64,000 nt of DNA from an uncultured Marinobacter sp. (GCF_913055835.1 NZ_CAJXKQ010000002.1:163150-227149), one strand, 5' to 3'. Positions 1-10,631 are shown, counted from the first letter of the stretch. The notes: generated by a model from the letters alone, not told the origin. Numbers and translations are program-made.

Positions 1-937
1 CATCGATACCCGCCAGTCGCTCAATCATTTCCAACCCCTTCGCAGGTCCCAGAACAAATACCGCCGTGGAGAGGCCATCGGTCGTCAAAGTGTCCGCGCC
101 AATAATGGTCACGCTCTGCAAACCCTGAACCGATTTACCGGTTTCGGGAGACAGAATGTGATGGACCCGATCGCCTGCTTCGTCCAAGAAAAACCGCTCG
201 TAGTCGCCGGAGGTGGACACCGCCACGTCCTGCAGCGGCAGAACCACAGCATTGCGCCCCTCTGAGCGGGGATCCCGGATACCCACGTACCAGGGCCGCC
301 CCCGCTTGTCTCCGAGTAGCCGCATATCACCGCCTGCACTGAGCCGCGCATGGCGAATGCCAGAGCTGACCAGGCGCTCGATGCCCAGATCAACGGCATA
401 GCCCTTGGCAATACCGCCCAGATCCACCAGGATCCCCTCTTGGCGAAATTCAACGGTTTGCGCATCCTGGTCAAGAATCACATCCCGGAAGTTCACCCGG
501 GGCAAGCCTGATCGAAGCTCGTCCTCCGTTGGCTTCTTGCCGGCTCTGAAGTCGTACAGGTAACCGACTGAGCCGAAGGTGATATCGAAGGCTCCATCAC
601 TGAGCACCGACACCTCCCGCGCTTTCTTAAACACCGCGAACAAGTCGTCACTGACGGTTACGGGACCATTGGCGGCGTTGCGGTTCAGTCGGGAAACTTC
701 CGAGTCCTCCCGGTAGCGACTCATCTGCTCATCAACCTGATGAAAAACCGCCAGCACCTCTTCCCCGACCTTTTTCGCCAGATCCTCATCGTCTGCCCAG
801 AATTCCAGTTCGATGGGCGTCGTCATGGCGGTGTCAGAGAACCGGTACCAATCCGCGCAGGCCATCGTCGGCCAGAGAACGACTCCTGTCAGCAGCAACA
901 GTGTGAATCGGCACTTCAAAACCACGAGGTTATTCAT
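1..937 (-). CDS. apbE: FAD:protein FMN transferase (ApbE), 3' end outside window
   Basis: The reading frame is open from the ATG at 937 to the window edge, giving 312 codons without a stop, so the C-terminus is missing. ApbE proteins attach FMN to threonine residues of flavoproteins such as NqrB/NqrC and RnfG on the outer face of the inner membrane. The translation begins with a hydrophobic export signal (residues about 8-27). It then shows family motifs: a serine/glycine-rich segment with DLGGIAKGYAVD, SAGGDMRLLG, and HHILSPETG followed by a DGLSTAVFVLG block. The start has a GGCGGG-type purine stretch just upstream. The gene is the core-genome flank of the sugar region. The call is strong; which flavoprotein it serves cannot be seen here. 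Confidence 0.93.
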   Translation of the reverse strand, partial: MNNLVVLKCRFTLLLLTGVVLWPTMACADWYRFSDTAMTTPIELEFWADDEDLAKKVGEEVLAVFHQVDEQMSRYREDSEVSRLNRNAANGPVTVSDDLFAVFKKAREVSVLSDGAFDITFGSVGYLYDFRAGKKPTEDELRSGLPRVNFRDVILDQDAQTVEFRQEGILVDLGGIAKGYAVDLGIERLVSSGIRHARLSAGGDMRLLGDKRGRPWYVGIRDPRSEGRNAVVLPLQDVAVSTSGDYERFFLDEAGDRVHHILSPETGKSVQGLQSVTIIGADTLTTDGLSTAVFVLGPAKGLEMIERLAGID

Positions 938-1041
938 TTTCCCGCCGCCGGATACATCAGACTTCTCACCGAAACAGTAGCCTGCACGGCCACCCGACAA
1001 GAAGTCTATCCGGTCCAGGACCGGAAACCAAACACCCTGTT

Positions 1042-3189
1042 TTACGCCACCTCTTGGGTTACCTGGAACTGCCCCGTTAGCCTCTGCAACTTGTTAGCGG
1101 AGGCTTGGGTACGCTCTGAACTGAGCACCAGCTGGTCGATGACACTGCTCATGGCCGAAGCGCTTTCCGCGACACCCGAGGTCTGAGAGCTCTGACGCTG
1201 ATTGGTTTCCTCGATTCCATCGATGGCCTTGAAAAGTTTTTCAACCATGTGATGAAGAGCGGAATTATCGTCAACCGCAGCTTCGGCTTTTCGAAGACGA
1301 TCCTCCATTTCTGTCATTCCGTCTTCCATGGTAATCACCGCTCGACGCGTCTCCTCCTGCACCCGATCAAGGCGCTCCCCTATTTCACTCGTGGCCTGGG
1401 CGGTTCTGCTCGCAAGTTTCCTGACCTCATCCGCCACTACCGCAAACCCCTTGCCGGACTCTCCCGCGCGAGCTGCCTCAATTGCTGCGTTCAGCGCAAG
1501 CAGGTTGGTCTGCGCGGCAATATCGTTAATGACTGAGGCCGTTTTCGCAATCTCGTCGGTCCTTTCATTGGCTGCGCGAATCCCTTCTGCCGAACGGTTA
1601 ATAACTGCCCGAATGCTCTGTGTTTCATGACTTACACGCTCGAACTGAGCCCTTGCACGTTCAACGACTTCGTCCATCCCCGAGCGCATTTCGTGGGCGG
1701 TGGTTGAGGCATTACGGATCTCATTCTCCTGTTGCTTGGCCCCCTTTAGCATGTCCTCCATGTGTGCGAGCACATGCCGGATTCTCTTGTCAGCGGCGCG
1801 GTTCTGCTCCATGAGTTGATCACTCGCCTGGCGGGAATCTGAAGCCAGCGTAATGACCTGCCCTACCATTCCATCCAGGCTGTCTATGAAACTATTGATC
1901 CAACGCGCCAGATCGCCGGTTTCGTCCCTGCGCATTTCGGAAAGATCCATACGTTGTCTGAGGTTTCCTCCGCCCTCGGCGATGTTGCGAATAACCTCCG
2001 CCATAGCTCTCAGTTTGTCCGAGACTGGACGCACAGCCATGACTCTGAATAACCAAACCAGGGAGATAGCGACGACTCCATTGGCAAGCCCCTCAATCCA
2101 GAGCGGCAGACCTGCCCACGCCATCGTAAAGTTAACCGCCCACAGTGCGGCAACAAACAGCGCAAACCTCATAGACAGTCTGAAGGACAGCGAACGACGG
2201 CGATACACTTCTTCAAGGTCGCCCTCACACATCATCCCCCACTGATCGGGGGAACCGGGCAAACGGAAGGTGAGCCCTTTCCCAATGACCGGAATGTGGC
2301 GATAGTCGGAATAGCCGGGATATTTGATATACAGGTTCTCGCCCTTGGCGATGGTCTCGCGAACCCCGGGGTGTAATTCACCGGTGGCCGGATCCGTAAA
2401 GCGGATTTCGAATTCAGTATGTTCACGGACACCGACAGTTCCAAAACCGGTGCGGATACCATCTTTCAAATTATCCCCATGACTAAAAGTAGCGTCCTCG
2501 AACCTTGACCGCGATAAGGCCGTTCCTGGCAGAATAGATCGGTCAAAGTGACTCTCCTTCATGAAGATGTAGTTGTCACCCGATTCCTCAAAAACATGCC
2601 CCGCCTCGCGCTGGATGAGATCACTCATGACATCGTTTGGTATTCTCGCGCACAGGGCTCCCGGGGCGCCACCGGCGAGACGGATTGGCTGATAGAACAT
2701 TAGAGTGACCGCATCATGGAAGCGGGATGTTGTCGCTCCTAGGCGAAGTGTCACCGGATCTTTGTAGGGTCCGTGCAAAAGTCGGTTCCGTAGACCTTCG
2801 GCGACTGCGGCTTGAGGGAGATCGCTCGTACCCTTGCGGCCAGAGGCGCTTGATTCAATCACTCTTCCGTTTTCATCTATCACGAACAGTTCAGAAATTT
2901 CCCGCAACCGGTCTTTCGAGGCCGAAATGATGTCCCGGGTCGTCGCCTCGTCCTGGTCCGTTATTCGGCTTGCCATGGATTCCATGAACGCCCACTTGTG
3001 CTCTGCCCAACTAATCAACGCGTCTCGACGGGTTCTGGCAATGCTCTCGAAAATCTGTTCGTTGGTTTCGTACATATCCCTGTTCAAAAAACAGGACCAC
3101 CCCATTGCCAACTTGCCGCCAGCACCGAAAACCGGCAGCCAGCGACGTTCCGTGGGAGTGAGGTTCATTGAGTTGCTTTTGAGTGTCAT
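1042..3189 (-). CDS. Methyl-accepting chemotaxis protein with N-terminal soluble domain and internal membrane hairpin
   Basis: A 715-residue chemoreceptor. The start at 3189 is chosen over an upstream in-frame start at 3360 because AGGAG sits 7 nt before it. The C-terminal signalling domain is clear, with the hairpin-tip region around [22 protein letters not shown]. Two hydrophobic segments lie together at about residues 340-360 and 365-382 and are followed by a HAMP-like stretch. No membrane segment precedes the roughly 340-residue N-terminal sensor, so the sensor is predicted to be cytoplasmic, a layout like Aer rather than like Tsr. There is no C-terminal CheR-tethering pentapeptide. It lies head-to-head with the alpha-glucosidase gene across a gap with MalT-like boxes. 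Ligand unknown. Confidence 0.93.
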   Translation of the reverse strand: MTLKSNSMNLTPTERRWLPVFGAGGKLAMGWSCFLNRDMYETNEQIFESIARTRRDALISWAEHKWAFMESMASRITDQDEATTRDIISASKDRLREISELFVIDENGRVIESSASGRKGTSDLPQAAVAEGLRNRLLHGPYKDPVTLRLGATTSRFHDAVTLMFYQPIRLAGGAPGALCARIPNDVMSDLIQREAGHVFEESGDNYIFMKESHFDRSILPGTALSRSRFEDATFSHGDNLKDGIRTGFGTVGVREHTEFEIRFTDPATGELHPGVRETIAKGENLYIKYPGYSDYRHIPVIGKGLTFRLPGSPDQWGMMCEGDLEEVYRRRSLSFRLSMRFALFVAALWAVNFTMAWAGLPLWIEGLANGVVAISLVWLFRVMAVRPVSDKLRAMAEVIRNIAEGGGNLRQRMDLSEMRRDETGDLARWINSFIDSLDGMVGQVITLASDSRQASDQLMEQNRAADKRIRHVLAHMEDMLKGAKQQENEIRNASTTAHEMRSGMDEVVERARAQFERVSHETQSIRAVINRSAEGIRAANERTDEIAKTASVINDIAAQTNLLALNAAIEAARAGESGKGFAVVADEVRKLASRTAQATSEIGERLDRVQEETRRAVITMEDGMTEMEDRLRKAEAAVDDNSALHHMVEKLFKAIDGIEETNQRQSSQTSGVAESASAMSSVIDQLVLSSERTQASANKLQRLTGQFQVTQEVA

Positions 3190-3474
3190 TGAGGTACTCC
3201 TGGGGACGGTACTTCCCGAGCGCACACAAGAGTTAGCATGCGAACGGACCGAAAACAGAGTAGTAGCAAAATTCAGGCCGGCATTTGGGAGCCTATCCGA
3301 GACCAGCGCCGACAAAGACCAGGCAACGAGGTAGCGTAATCTCTCACGAAAGCATTGCACTGTTTTGAGGCAGAGCGCTCAGGGCTCGCCGGCCATCGCA
3401 CCATTTCCGCGCAGAAGGTTTTCCCGATCCCAGTATTTCGAAGTGGTTACACCCCGGTAAATGCTGCCTCCCCT

Positions 3475-3494
3475 CCTACTCCCCCCTCATCCCC
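3475..3494 (-). promoter_or_regulatory. Tandem MalT-like boxes upstream of the alpha-glucosidase gene
   Basis: The 448-base gap 3190-3637 lies between the divergent chemoreceptor and glucosidase genes and holds no gene that I can support. Read on the minus strand, 3485-3494 is GGGGATGAGG, an exact match to the E. coli MalT-box consensus GGGGA(T/G)GAGG. The abutting 3475-3484 is GGGGAGTAGG, one mismatch. A partial TCTACGCC element follows at 3498-3505. The same decamers recur before three other maltodextrin transcription units in this window. No malT gene is present here, so the regulator is inferred. Confidence 0.55.
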
Positions 3495-3637
3495 CCGTCT
3501 ACGCCAACAAAAAGTGGCGCAGGAGGATGAAGGGAATGCGCGCCAGACGCAGTATGGATCGAGTCAATTTGGGTGGAATCCGATTACCACTTTCAACAAT
3601 AACAACTTCTCACCGCCAGAAGTACAAGCGAGGCTAC

Positions 3638-5251
3638 ATGATCAAGAACCCGGACTGGTGGCGTGGCGCCGTCATTTACCAAGTTTATCCACGAAGTTTT
3701 TACGACTCCAATGGCGATGGTATCGGAGACCTGCCCGGGGTCACCGCCAAGCTGGACTATATCGCCAGCCTTAACGTGGACGCTATCTGGCTGTCTCCGT
3801 TCTTTACCTCTCCGATGAAAGACTTCGGCTATGATGTCTCCGATTACCGGAACGTGGACCCTATTTTCGGCACACTCGACGACTTCGACGAGCTGATTGC
3901 CGAGGCCCACAAGCGGGATCTGAAAATCATGATCGATCAGGTGCTGAGCCATTCCTCGGATCAGCACCCCTGGTTTGTCGAAAGCCGTGCCAGCCGTGAT
4001 AACCCCAGGGCAGACTGGTACGTGTGGGCCGACCCGAAAGCCGACGGTACGCCGCCGAACAACTGGCTGTCGGTCTTTGGTGGCTCGGCGTGGGCCTGGG
4101 ACAGCCGCCGAAAGCAGTATTACCTGCACAACTTCCTGACCAGCCAACCGGACCTGAACTTCCACAATCCGGAAGTTCAGAAGCAGGTTCTGTCGGATGT
4201 TAAGTTCTGGCTCGACCGCGGCGTTGATGGGTTCCGTCTGGATGCCATCAACTTCTGCTTCCACGATCCCAAGCTGCGGGACAACCCGGCAAGCAAGGCC
4301 GTCGCCGAAGGCTCCATTGGTGTCCGCAAGGAAAACCCTTACGCCTACCAGTTCCACAAGTTCGACAAGACCCAACCTGAGAACATCGACTTCCTGAAGC
4401 GTCTTCGTGCCCTGCTGGACCAGTACCCGGGCACCACGACTGTGGGCGAAATCGGCGACGACAATTCCCTTCAGACCATGGCCGATTACACCAGCGGTGG
4501 CGACAAGCTGCACATGGCCTACTCCTTCGATCTGCTGACCGAGCAGCACGGGGCGGATTTCTTCCACAAAACCGTGAACACCATCGAAGGCAAGCTGACC
4601 GATGGATGGCCCTGCTGGGCCATCGGCAACCACGATGTAGCCCGTGTGGCCACTCGCTGGAACGCAACCTCGGAGCAACAGCTCAAGGCCTACATGGCCA
4701 TGCTGTTGACCCTGCGCGGCAGCGTTTGCATCTACCAGGGTGAAGAACTGGGCCTGACCGAGGCCGAGTTGCAATACGAAGATCTTGTCGATCCCTACGG
4801 CATTACCTTCTGGCCGGAATACAAGGGACGGGATGGTTGTCGCACGCCCATGGTCTGGCACCACGAGGAATCCCACGCGGGATTCTCCGATGCACGCCCC
4901 TGGCTGCCGGTTTATGATGATCATTACAACGCCGCTGTCGCTGTCCAGCACGCTGAGGACAATTCCGTGCTCGCCGCTTACCGGGCATTCCTGGGCTGGA
5001 GAAAAGACCAACCCATCTTGCTCAAAGGGGACATCGAGTTCAGCAAGAGCCCGAAGCATACCCTGGTTTACACACGCAGTCTGGGTGATGAAACCGTGAT
5101 GGTGGCACTGAACCTGAGTGAAAGCGCCGTCACCATTCCAATGCCCGGCGCCGGCACGCCTGAACCGGATACCCCGGATTTCGTGGGCGGCCAGTGGCAC
5201 GGCAAGGATCTGACACTCGGGCCCTGGGGCATCGACATTGCCCGGCTCTGA
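3638..5251 (+). CDS. Alpha-glucosidase, glycoside hydrolase family 13
   Basis: A 537-residue GH13 enzyme predicted to release glucose from maltose and short maltodextrins in the cytoplasm; no signal peptide is seen. The start ATG at 3638 has AGCGAGG upstream and gives the usual N-terminus of the family (WWRGAVIYQVYPRSF). Catalytic residues are visible: nucleophile D202 in GFRLDAINF, acid/base E271 in VGEIGDD, and D333 in AIGNHDVARV. This arrangement is typical of oligosaccharide-type GH13 alpha-glucosidases (subfamily 23-like; my assignment). It is followed 31 nt later by malK in the same direction, so the pair is probably one operon under the MalT-like boxes. With no malP or malQ nearby, this enzyme is probably the main maltodextrin-degrading activity. 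Confidence 0.9.
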   Translation: MIKNPDWWRGAVIYQVYPRSFYDSNGDGIGDLPGVTAKLDYIASLNVDAIWLSPFFTSPMKDFGYDVSDYRNVDPIFGTLDDFDELIAEAHKRDLKIMIDQVLSHSSDQHPWFVESRASRDNPRADWYVWADPKADGTPPNNWLSVFGGSAWAWDSRRKQYYLHNFLTSQPDLNFHNPEVQKQVLSDVKFWLDRGVDGFRLDAINFCFHDPKLRDNPASKAVAEGSIGVRKENPYAYQFHKFDKTQPENIDFLKRLRALLDQYPGTTTVGEIGDDNSLQTMADYTSGGDKLHMAYSFDLLTEQHGADFFHKTVNTIEGKLTDGWPCWAIGNHDVARVATRWNATSEQQLKAYMAMLLTLRGSVCIYQGEELGLTEAELQYEDLVDPYGITFWPEYKGRDGCRTPMVWHHEESHAGFSDARPWLPVYDDHYNAAVAVQHAEDNSVLAAYRAFLGWRKDQPILLKGDIEFSKSPKHTLVYTRSLGDETVMVALNLSESAVTIPMPGAGTPEPDTPDFVGGQWHGKDLTLGPWGIDIARL

Positions 5252-5282
5252 CATTCAATGACCTAACAAGAAGACACGAGAT

Positions 5283-6398
5283 ATGGCCAGCGTCACTTTA
5301 CGCAATATCTGCAAGAGCTATGACGAAGTCCAGGTTACCCGAGACGTGAACCTGGACATTCAGGACGGAGAATTCGTGGTCTTTGTCGGGCCTTCCGGCT
5401 GCGGCAAGTCCACCCTGCTGCGTATGATCGCAGGTCTGGAGGACATTACCTCCGGCGACATGTACATCGGAAACGACCGGGTAAACAACCTGCCGCCCAA
5501 GGAACGGGAAGTAGGCATGGTGTTCCAGTCCTATGCCCTCTACCCCCACATGGACGTGGCAGAGAACATGGCGTTTGGCCTCAAACTGGCCAAGACCAAC
5601 AAGACCGAAATCAACCGTCGGGTCCAGGACGCCGCCAACCTGCTGCAACTGGACAAGCTCCTGGAGCGCAAGCCCAAGGACCTCTCCGGCGGCCAGCGCC
5701 AGCGCGTGGCCATTGGCCGGACCATTGTCCGGGAACCGGAGGTTTTCCTGTTTGACGAACCTCTGTCAAACCTCGACGCTTCCCTGCGGGTCCAGATGCG
5801 CATCGAAATCTCCCGCCTGCACAAACGTCTGGGCGCCACCATGGTGTACGTGACCCACGACCAGGTAGAAGCCATGACCATGGCCGACAAAATCGTTGCC
5901 CTGGACAATGGTTCCATCGCCCAGGTGGGCAAGCCCATGGAGCTGTACCACTACCCGGCTACCCGTTTTGTCGCCGGCTTTATCGGCTCCCCGAAGATGA
6001 ACTTCATTGACTGCACCGTTGCTTCCGCCAGCAGCCAGTCCGTCACCATCGTCATGCCGGGTGACCACCGACTGGAACTGCCGGTAAACGGTGCCGAGCT
6101 CTCTGAGGGCGAATCCGTCACCCTTGGCATTCGCCCGGAACACCTGAGCGAAGATCAGGAAGCCGACATGTATCTGCAAGGGGAAGTGCACGTGGTTGAA
6201 CGCCTGGGCTACCAGACCCTGGTGCACCTGGACGTCAATAACGTCGAAGGCGTCATCACCATGCGCACGGACGGCTCCAACCCGATTCAGGAAGGCGCCC
6301 GAATGACCCTGGGCATGAACGCCAACAAATGCCACCTGTTCCGCCAGGACGGTAACGCCTGCCCCCGCCTCTACCGAGAGCCCTGCATCGATTTCTGA
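5283..6398 (+). CDS. malK: Maltose/maltodextrin ABC transporter ATP-binding protein MalK
   Basis: A 371-residue ATPase of the MalK/UgpC family that powers the MalFG permease. Walker [10 protein letters not shown] is at residues 36-44. The signature [13 protein letters not shown], Walker [13 protein letters not shown] and switch histidine VTHDQVEA follow in order, and a C-terminal regulatory OB-like domain contains GIRPEHL. All motifs are intact, so both ATP sites of a homodimer should work. It lies behind the alpha-glucosidase gene and converges on malG, so the ATPase is transcribed apart from the permease genes. It ends 18 nt before a strong terminator. Confidence 0.93.
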   Translation: MASVTLRNICKSYDEVQVTRDVNLDIQDGEFVVFVGPSGCGKSTLLRMIAGLEDITSGDMYIGNDRVNNLPPKEREVGMVFQSYALYPHMDVAENMAFGLKLAKTNKTEINRRVQDAANLLQLDKLLERKPKDLSGGQRQRVAIGRTIVREPEVFLFDEPLSNLDASLRVQMRIEISRLHKRLGATMVYVTHDQVEAMTMADKIVALDNGSIAQVGKPMELYHYPATRFVAGFIGSPKMNFIDCTVASASSQSVTIVMPGDHRLELPVNGAELSEGESVTLGIRPEHLSEDQEADMYLQGEVHVVERLGYQTLVHLDVNNVEGVITMRTDGSNPIQEGARMTLGMNANKCHLFRQDGNACPRLYREPCIDF

Positions 6399-6416
6399 TT
6401 CCCACTGACTTCCTCA

Positions 6417-6440
6417 GGGGCCCAGACGGGCCCCTTTTTT
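6417..6440 (+). terminator. Rho-independent terminator of the glucosidase-malK operon
   Basis: GGGGCCC (6417-6423) and GGGCCCC (6428-6434) form a perfect 7-bp GC stem with a 4-nt loop, followed by six T residues. Confidence 0.92.
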
Positions 6441-6572
6441 CTGCCGCGTTAGAAACCACATCAACTCTGTCGATCCATAAGAATCGAAGCTCCTTTGATT
6501 GAAAACCACCTCCCGGCCGATGTGCGGCAAGTCATGCGTCCAAGTCTTGGCAACATCAGGATCGACAGACAC

Positions 6573-6612
6573 AAAAAAGCCCGGTCAGCAGGGGGGAATT
6601 AACCTGACCGGG
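6573..6612 (-). terminator. Rho-independent terminator of the malEFG operon
   Basis: On the minus strand CCCGGTCAG (6604-6612) pairs with CTGACCGGG (6580-6588) across a 15-nt loop, then C and six T residues. It lies 50 nt after the malG stop. The stretch between the two terminators (6441-6572) shows no gene. Confidence 0.88.
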
Positions 6613-6662
6613 TCGCGAAAGTTAACGCTGGAAGACGCTGGGATCGCGTAAAGAGAAGTCGC

Positions 6663-7553
6663 CTACCCTTTCACACCACCAGCGGTGAGGCCGCCGACAA
6701 TCCACTTCTGGCAGTAGAGGAAGATCACGGTAATCGGCAGGCCGGAGAGTACCGCCGCTGCCGCGAAATCACCCCACAGGTAGTTCTGTTCATAGAGGTA
6801 CTGTTGGGCACCGACCGCCAGGGTCAGCTTATCGGTGTCCACCAGAAGCACCGACGCCATCGGGTACTCCATGATCGTCATGATGAATGCCAGGATGAAT
6901 ACCACCACCAGAATCGGAACCGACAAGGGCAGCAGGATGTAACGGAACGCCTGCCAGGTGGTGGCGCCATCCACGATAGCGGCCTCCTCCAGGGAGCGGT
7001 CAATGGAGTCGAAGTAACCCTTGATGGTCCAGATATGCAGCGCCATGCCACCCAGGGAGGCCACGATGACCGCGCCATGGGTATTCAGCCCGAGCCAGCT
7101 GACGTGATTGCCAATCTGATCGAACAGGGCGTACAAAGCCACCAGAGATAGCACCGGCGGGAACATCTGGAAGATCAGCATCGATTTCAGGACAAATCCC
7201 TTGCCGGCAAAACGCATGCGGGCAAAGGCGTAGGCACTGGTTGTGGAAAGCGCCAGGATCAGCACCGCCGAAACAACAGCAATCTTGATCGAATTCCAGA
7301 GCCACAGCAGGACCGGGAACGGCGGCTGAGTGGTCACACCATCTTCTCCGGTGTAGGGAATACCCAGCGCCAGATACCAGTGTTCCAGGGAAGGGTTCTC
7401 CGGCAGCAAGCTGCCGGATGCAAAATTACCGCTGCGGAACGAAATGGAAATAACCATCAACAGCGGGAACAGAATGATCGCGATGAACGCCAGCATCCCC
7501 AGGTGGGATGCCAGCACGCGGTATTTGGTGGAGCGGGGTTCAACCATGGCCAT
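6663..7553 (-). CDS. malG: Maltose/maltodextrin ABC transporter permease MalG
   Basis: A 296-residue inner-membrane permease with about six hydrophobic segments, the same length as E. coli MalG. The cytoplasmic EAA loop that docks on MalK is visible as [20 protein letters not shown]. The C-terminus [10 protein letters not shown] matches the conserved MalG tail. An in-frame second methionine (residue 3) could also be the start. It follows malF by 10 nt and closes the malE-malF-malG operon, ahead of a terminator. Confidence 0.94.
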   Translation of the reverse strand: MAMVEPRSTKYRVLASHLGMLAFIAIILFPLLMVISISFRSGNFASGSLLPENPSLEHWYLALGIPYTGEDGVTTQPPFPVLLWLWNSIKIAVVSAVLILALSTTSAYAFARMRFAGKGFVLKSMLIFQMFPPVLSLVALYALFDQIGNHVSWLGLNTHGAVIVASLGGMALHIWTIKGYFDSIDRSLEEAAIVDGATTWQAFRYILLPLSVPILVVVFILAFIMTIMEYPMASVLLVDTDKLTLAVGAQQYLYEQNYLWGDFAAAAVLSGLPITVIFLYCQKWIVGGLTAGGVKG

Positions 7554-7563
7554 AAGAAGCTCC

Positions 7564-9105
7564 TTACACCTTGATCTTGGACAGCTTGAGATTGATCAGT
7601 GACAACGCGCCCACCACCAGGAAAATCGCAGTGGCAATAGCGGCGGCCAGACCAAAGTTCTGTCCGGAGTCCTGGAACGCAATGCGGTAGGTGTAGCTCA
7701 CCAGAAGATCGGTGGTACCTGCAGGCGTGCTGGCACCGATGATATCCGGGGCACCCCCGGTCAGCAGTGCAATCAGGACAAAGTTGTTGAAGTTGAATGC
7801 GAAGCTGGCGATCAGCAGCGGCATCAGCGGCTTGATGATCAACGGCAGGGTGATATTGAACAGATTGTTCACTGGCCCTGCCCCGTCCATGGCCGAGGCT
7901 TCATACAGGTCCCGGGGGATAGCCTGCAGAAGACCCATGCACAACAGCATCATGTAGGGATAGCCAAGCCAGGTATTCACGATCAGAATCATGGTTCGGG
8001 CCAGCGCAGGGTCACTGAACCAGTCCGGACGAATGCCGAACAGGCCCTCCAGAACCAGGTTGATCTCACCGAAGTTCTGATTGAACAAGCCCTTGAACAC
8101 CAGAATCGAGATAAACGCCGGCACTGCGTATGGCAGAATCAGCATGGTGCGGTAAAAGCCCTTGCCGCGAATCTGGTCCCACTGCAGCAGGTTGGCCAGC
8201 AACAGGCCCAGCGCCAGGGTAAAGACAACCGTGGCGACTGCAAACGAGAGCGTCCACACGAAAATCTCGAAGAATGGCCCGCGAATGGAAGGGTCGGTCA
8301 CCACCTTGAGATAGTTGTCCCAGCCGATATTGACCGTCCAGCCAGGCGACAGGGCATTGCCATCGCCGTCCCGGTAGAAGCCGGTTTCCTGGTCCGGGAA
8401 ATAGGTGACGCCGGTCTGGTTATTGGTCAGGCTGCCATTGTCATGCAGGGTAAACTGGGGATGAATCGCGGCGAAAGAGCGCAGGCTGGCCTGACTCAAC
8501 TCGCGCCCGTCTTCGGTGATCAGGGTTAGCTCCGAGAGTTGGCCCCTGAGCTGGATGATCTCGCGAATGGACAGGGGCTCACCTTGCGGTTTGCCAGACA
8601 CCGGCAACACCGGTGCCGAGCGCTCGCCCGCCTCCAGGTTTACCGGTGTTGAAGTCAGGTTCTGATGCTCTCCCTCGAGCCAGAACACATAGCCTTCATC
8701 GGTTTTGTACAGCTGGTAGTCGTAGCGAACCGCCTCAGACTGATAGGTCCGGCTCAGGAGGTTTTCCTGCACCTGCTCGAAACTCAGCAGGTTGCTGGCG
8801 CTGTAATTGGTGAAGCCGATGCCAACGGTGTACATCAGGGGGAAAATGACGAACAGCCCCATGCCGGCAATGGCCGGAAAAATGTACCGGTGCGCGTACA
8901 GCTTCTTGCTGACAAACACCGCAACAGCCGACGCGGTGAGCACCAGAAACAGCATGGCGAAGACAAACTCACGCTGGGCGTAGAGTGCCAGAATGAGGTA
9001 GAGCGCGGCACCGACCAACGCCGTCAGCGCGCCCCATTTAAGAAATACTCGGGTCATGGAGTGTCTGCTTTCAATACCGGGAGAGGACAGGGTTTCCGTT
9101 ATCAT
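7564..9105 (-). CDS. malF: Maltose/maltodextrin ABC transporter permease MalF
   Basis: A 513-residue permease. It has the enterobacterial-type architecture: N-terminal membrane helices ([20 protein letters not shown]), a large periplasmic P2 loop (about residues 95-280), then the transport core with an EAA loop ([15 protein letters not shown]). I place the start at 9105 because this gives the length of E. coli MalF (514). The longer frame to 9204 would run through a perfect intergenic hairpin. Neither start has a strong ribosome site, and the ATG at 9057 (497 residues) is an alternative. The P2 loop in the family contacts MalE. Confidence 0.9.
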   Translation of the reverse strand: MITETLSSPGIESRHSMTRVFLKWGALTALVGAALYLILALYAQREFVFAMLFLVLTASAVAVFVSKKLYAHRYIFPAIAGMGLFVIFPLMYTVGIGFTNYSASNLLSFEQVQENLLSRTYQSEAVRYDYQLYKTDEGYVFWLEGEHQNLTSTPVNLEAGERSAPVLPVSGKPQGEPLSIREIIQLRGQLSELTLITEDGRELSQASLRSFAAIHPQFTLHDNGSLTNNQTGVTYFPDQETGFYRDGDGNALSPGWTVNIGWDNYLKVVTDPSIRGPFFEIFVWTLSFAVATVVFTLALGLLLANLLQWDQIRGKGFYRTMLILPYAVPAFISILVFKGLFNQNFGEINLVLEGLFGIRPDWFSDPALARTMILIVNTWLGYPYMMLLCMGLLQAIPRDLYEASAMDGAGPVNNLFNITLPLIIKPLMPLLIASFAFNFNNFVLIALLTGGAPDIIGASTPAGTTDLLVSYTYRIAFQDSGQNFGLAAAIATAIFLVVGALSLINLKLSKIKV

Positions 9106-9172
9106 TGTAGTCAGCCCGTTGATTACCGTCGCACCTCGGCAACGGCGAATTTTCATGCACGTCTCAGCGGGA

Positions 9173-9206
9173 CGGTGTCGGACGGGAGCAAAACCGTCCG
9201 ACACCG
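9173..9206 (-). repeat. Perfect 13-bp stem-loop between malE and malF
   Basis: Positions 9173-9185 and 9194-9206 are perfectly complementary (13 bp, 8-nt loop). No T-run follows on the minus strand, so it is unlikely to terminate. Its place just after malE fits an mRNA-stabilising element that raises binding-protein yield relative to the permeases, the role REP sequences play at E. coli malE-malF. That role is inference. Confidence 0.75.
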
Positions 9207-9219
9207 GATTACCCTATGG

Positions 9220-10419
9220 TTACCGGGTAATTCGCTGTGCTGCCGCGTTCAGGGCATCTTCAACGGACTGACGTCCGGACGTGATGTTCTGCAGGGCCGG
9301 GCCCATGGACGACCAGAAGGCACCCATGGCCGGTACGTTCGGCATGGGTTCGCCCAACTGGGCATTCTCGAAGGTGGCCTTGATATTGGGATCGGATGAG
9401 AGCTCGTCCATGAATTCCTTGTTGGCCACGGCACCCAGGGGAACGTCGTTATTCACCATTTTCAGGCCCTTGACGGAGAGCGCGTAGTTCTCCAGGAACT
9501 CAACCGCCAGATCCTTGTTGGGACTGGCAGAGTTGAGGGTCGCGGCCATGACGCCCACCATCGGTTTGCTGGGCTGCCCGTCCACCGTCGGAATGGTGGT
9601 TACACCGAAGTTGATGCCGCTTTTCTCAAGGTTGCCCCAGGCCCAGGGGCCGTTGATCATCATGGCCGTCTCGCCCTTGTTGAAGCTGGACTCCATGGCG
9701 CTATAGTCGGCTCCGCGGGGCATCACACCCTCCTCGATCAACCGGGTCAACGCTTTGGCACCTTTGATGGCCCCTTCGGTGTTCACGCCGGTATCCTTCA
9801 CATCGACCGAACCATCGGCGTTTTCACCGAAGATATATCCCCCGGCTGCAGCCAGCATCGGCCAGGTAAAGTAGGTGTTGTTGTAGTCCCACAGAATGGC
9901 GCGCTTGCCGTCTTCCGCCAGCTTTTGGTGAACGGCAGGAATGTCTTCGAACGCGCTGGGAGGCTCTGGCAACAGATCCTTGTTGTAGATCAGACCAATA
10001 GACTCGACCGCCATCGGATAGCCGTACATCTTGCCGTCCACCGTGACCGCATCCCAGGTAAAGTCATAGTTGGCGTCAATCACGCTCTGGGAAGGTTTGA
10101 TCTCGGAAATAATGCCGCTCTGGGCCCATTCACCGAAACGGTCGTGGGCCCAGATGAAGATATCCGGGCCATTGCCCGTGGCAGCAGATTGCTGGAACTT
10201 GTCGGTGGCGCTGTCCGGGTGGGCGACTTCAACCGGGATACCGGTTTCTTGAGTGAACCAGTCCCCCACTTCCTGCAAGCCGTCATAGCCTTTGTCACCG
10301 TTGATCCAGACCAGAAGCTTGCCTTCTTCGATCTCGGCATGGGCCGGCGCGGAGACGCCGAAGGTAGCGGCAACAATGGAGGCTGCGAGAGTGCTGCGGA
10401 TAAAAGTTCGACGATTCAT
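9220..10419 (-). CDS. malE: Maltose/maltodextrin-binding periplasmic protein MalE
   Basis: A 399-residue extracellular solute-binding protein family 1 member. The binding domain begins with [18 protein letters not shown] and includes [20 protein letters not shown] and the conserved [16 protein letters not shown], all characteristic of MalE. AGAGG lies about 9 nt before the ATG. The N-terminal signal carries a twin arginine (NRRTFIR) before a weakly hydrophobic stretch ending in AHA, so export by Tat is possible. First gene of the malEFG operon, divergent from the MalS-like amylase. Confidence 0.94.
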   Translation of the reverse strand: MNRRTFIRSTLAASIVAATFGVSAPAHAEIEEGKLLVWINGDKGYDGLQEVGDWFTQETGIPVEVAHPDSATDKFQQSAATGNGPDIFIWAHDRFGEWAQSGIISEIKPSQSVIDANYDFTWDAVTVDGKMYGYPMAVESIGLIYNKDLLPEPPSAFEDIPAVHQKLAEDGKRAILWDYNNTYFTWPMLAAAGGYIFGENADGSVDVKDTGVNTEGAIKGAKALTRLIEEGVMPRGADYSAMESSFNKGETAMMINGPWAWGNLEKSGINFGVTTIPTVDGQPSKPMVGVMAATLNSASPNKDLAVEFLENYALSVKGLKMVNNDVPLGAVANKEFMDELSSDPNIKATFENAQLGEPMPNVPAMGAFWSSMGPALQNITSGRQSVEDALNAAAQRITR

Positions 10420-10569
10420 CAGGTGATTCCTCTGTATGTTCTTGCCTTATTCTTGTTTTCCGGCCATTCACGAGGTTGTCGGGCCGGACTGAACGCAAAC
10501 TTTCTTTTGCGAGTATTGGCACTGTGTGGCAATTCCGGGTAATAAGCATCACCCCTTATTTCATTCCCC

Positions 10570-10631
10570 GAGGCGTAGTAGAGGGGAGTAGACAGGCGTA
10601 GAAAATTCCTTCTACCACCCCGGGGTGGAGT
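10570..10631. promoter_or_regulatory. Divergent malE/malS control region with MalT-like boxes and a palindrome
   Basis: The 261-bp gap between malE (minus) and the amylase gene (plus) carries a cluster of related motifs: GGCGTAG at 10572-10578, GGGGAGTAGA at 10583-10592, GGCGTAG at 10595-10601, and GGGGTGGAGT at 10622-10631. The decamers resemble the E. coli MalT box. CCACCCCGGGGTGG at 10615-10628 is a perfect 14-bp palindrome formed by two abutting box-like halves. Additional GGGGTGATG and GGGGAATGA stretches occur on the minus strand near 10545-10570. The regulator is inferred. Confidence 0.5.

Noticed and set aside
3461..3637. Upstream start for the alpha-glucosidase
   Set aside because: It would include the MalT-like boxes in coding sequence and adds 59 residues without family similarity.
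3593..5254. 553-codon open frame on the minus strand
   Set aside because: It lies antisense over the alpha-glucosidase gene, whose catalytic motifs are intact; the translation shows no recognisable motif and the frame is a codon-bias artefact.
8665..9399. 244-codon open frame on the plus strand
   Set aside because: Runs across malF, the intergenic hairpin and malE on the opposite strand; no motif or ribosome site.
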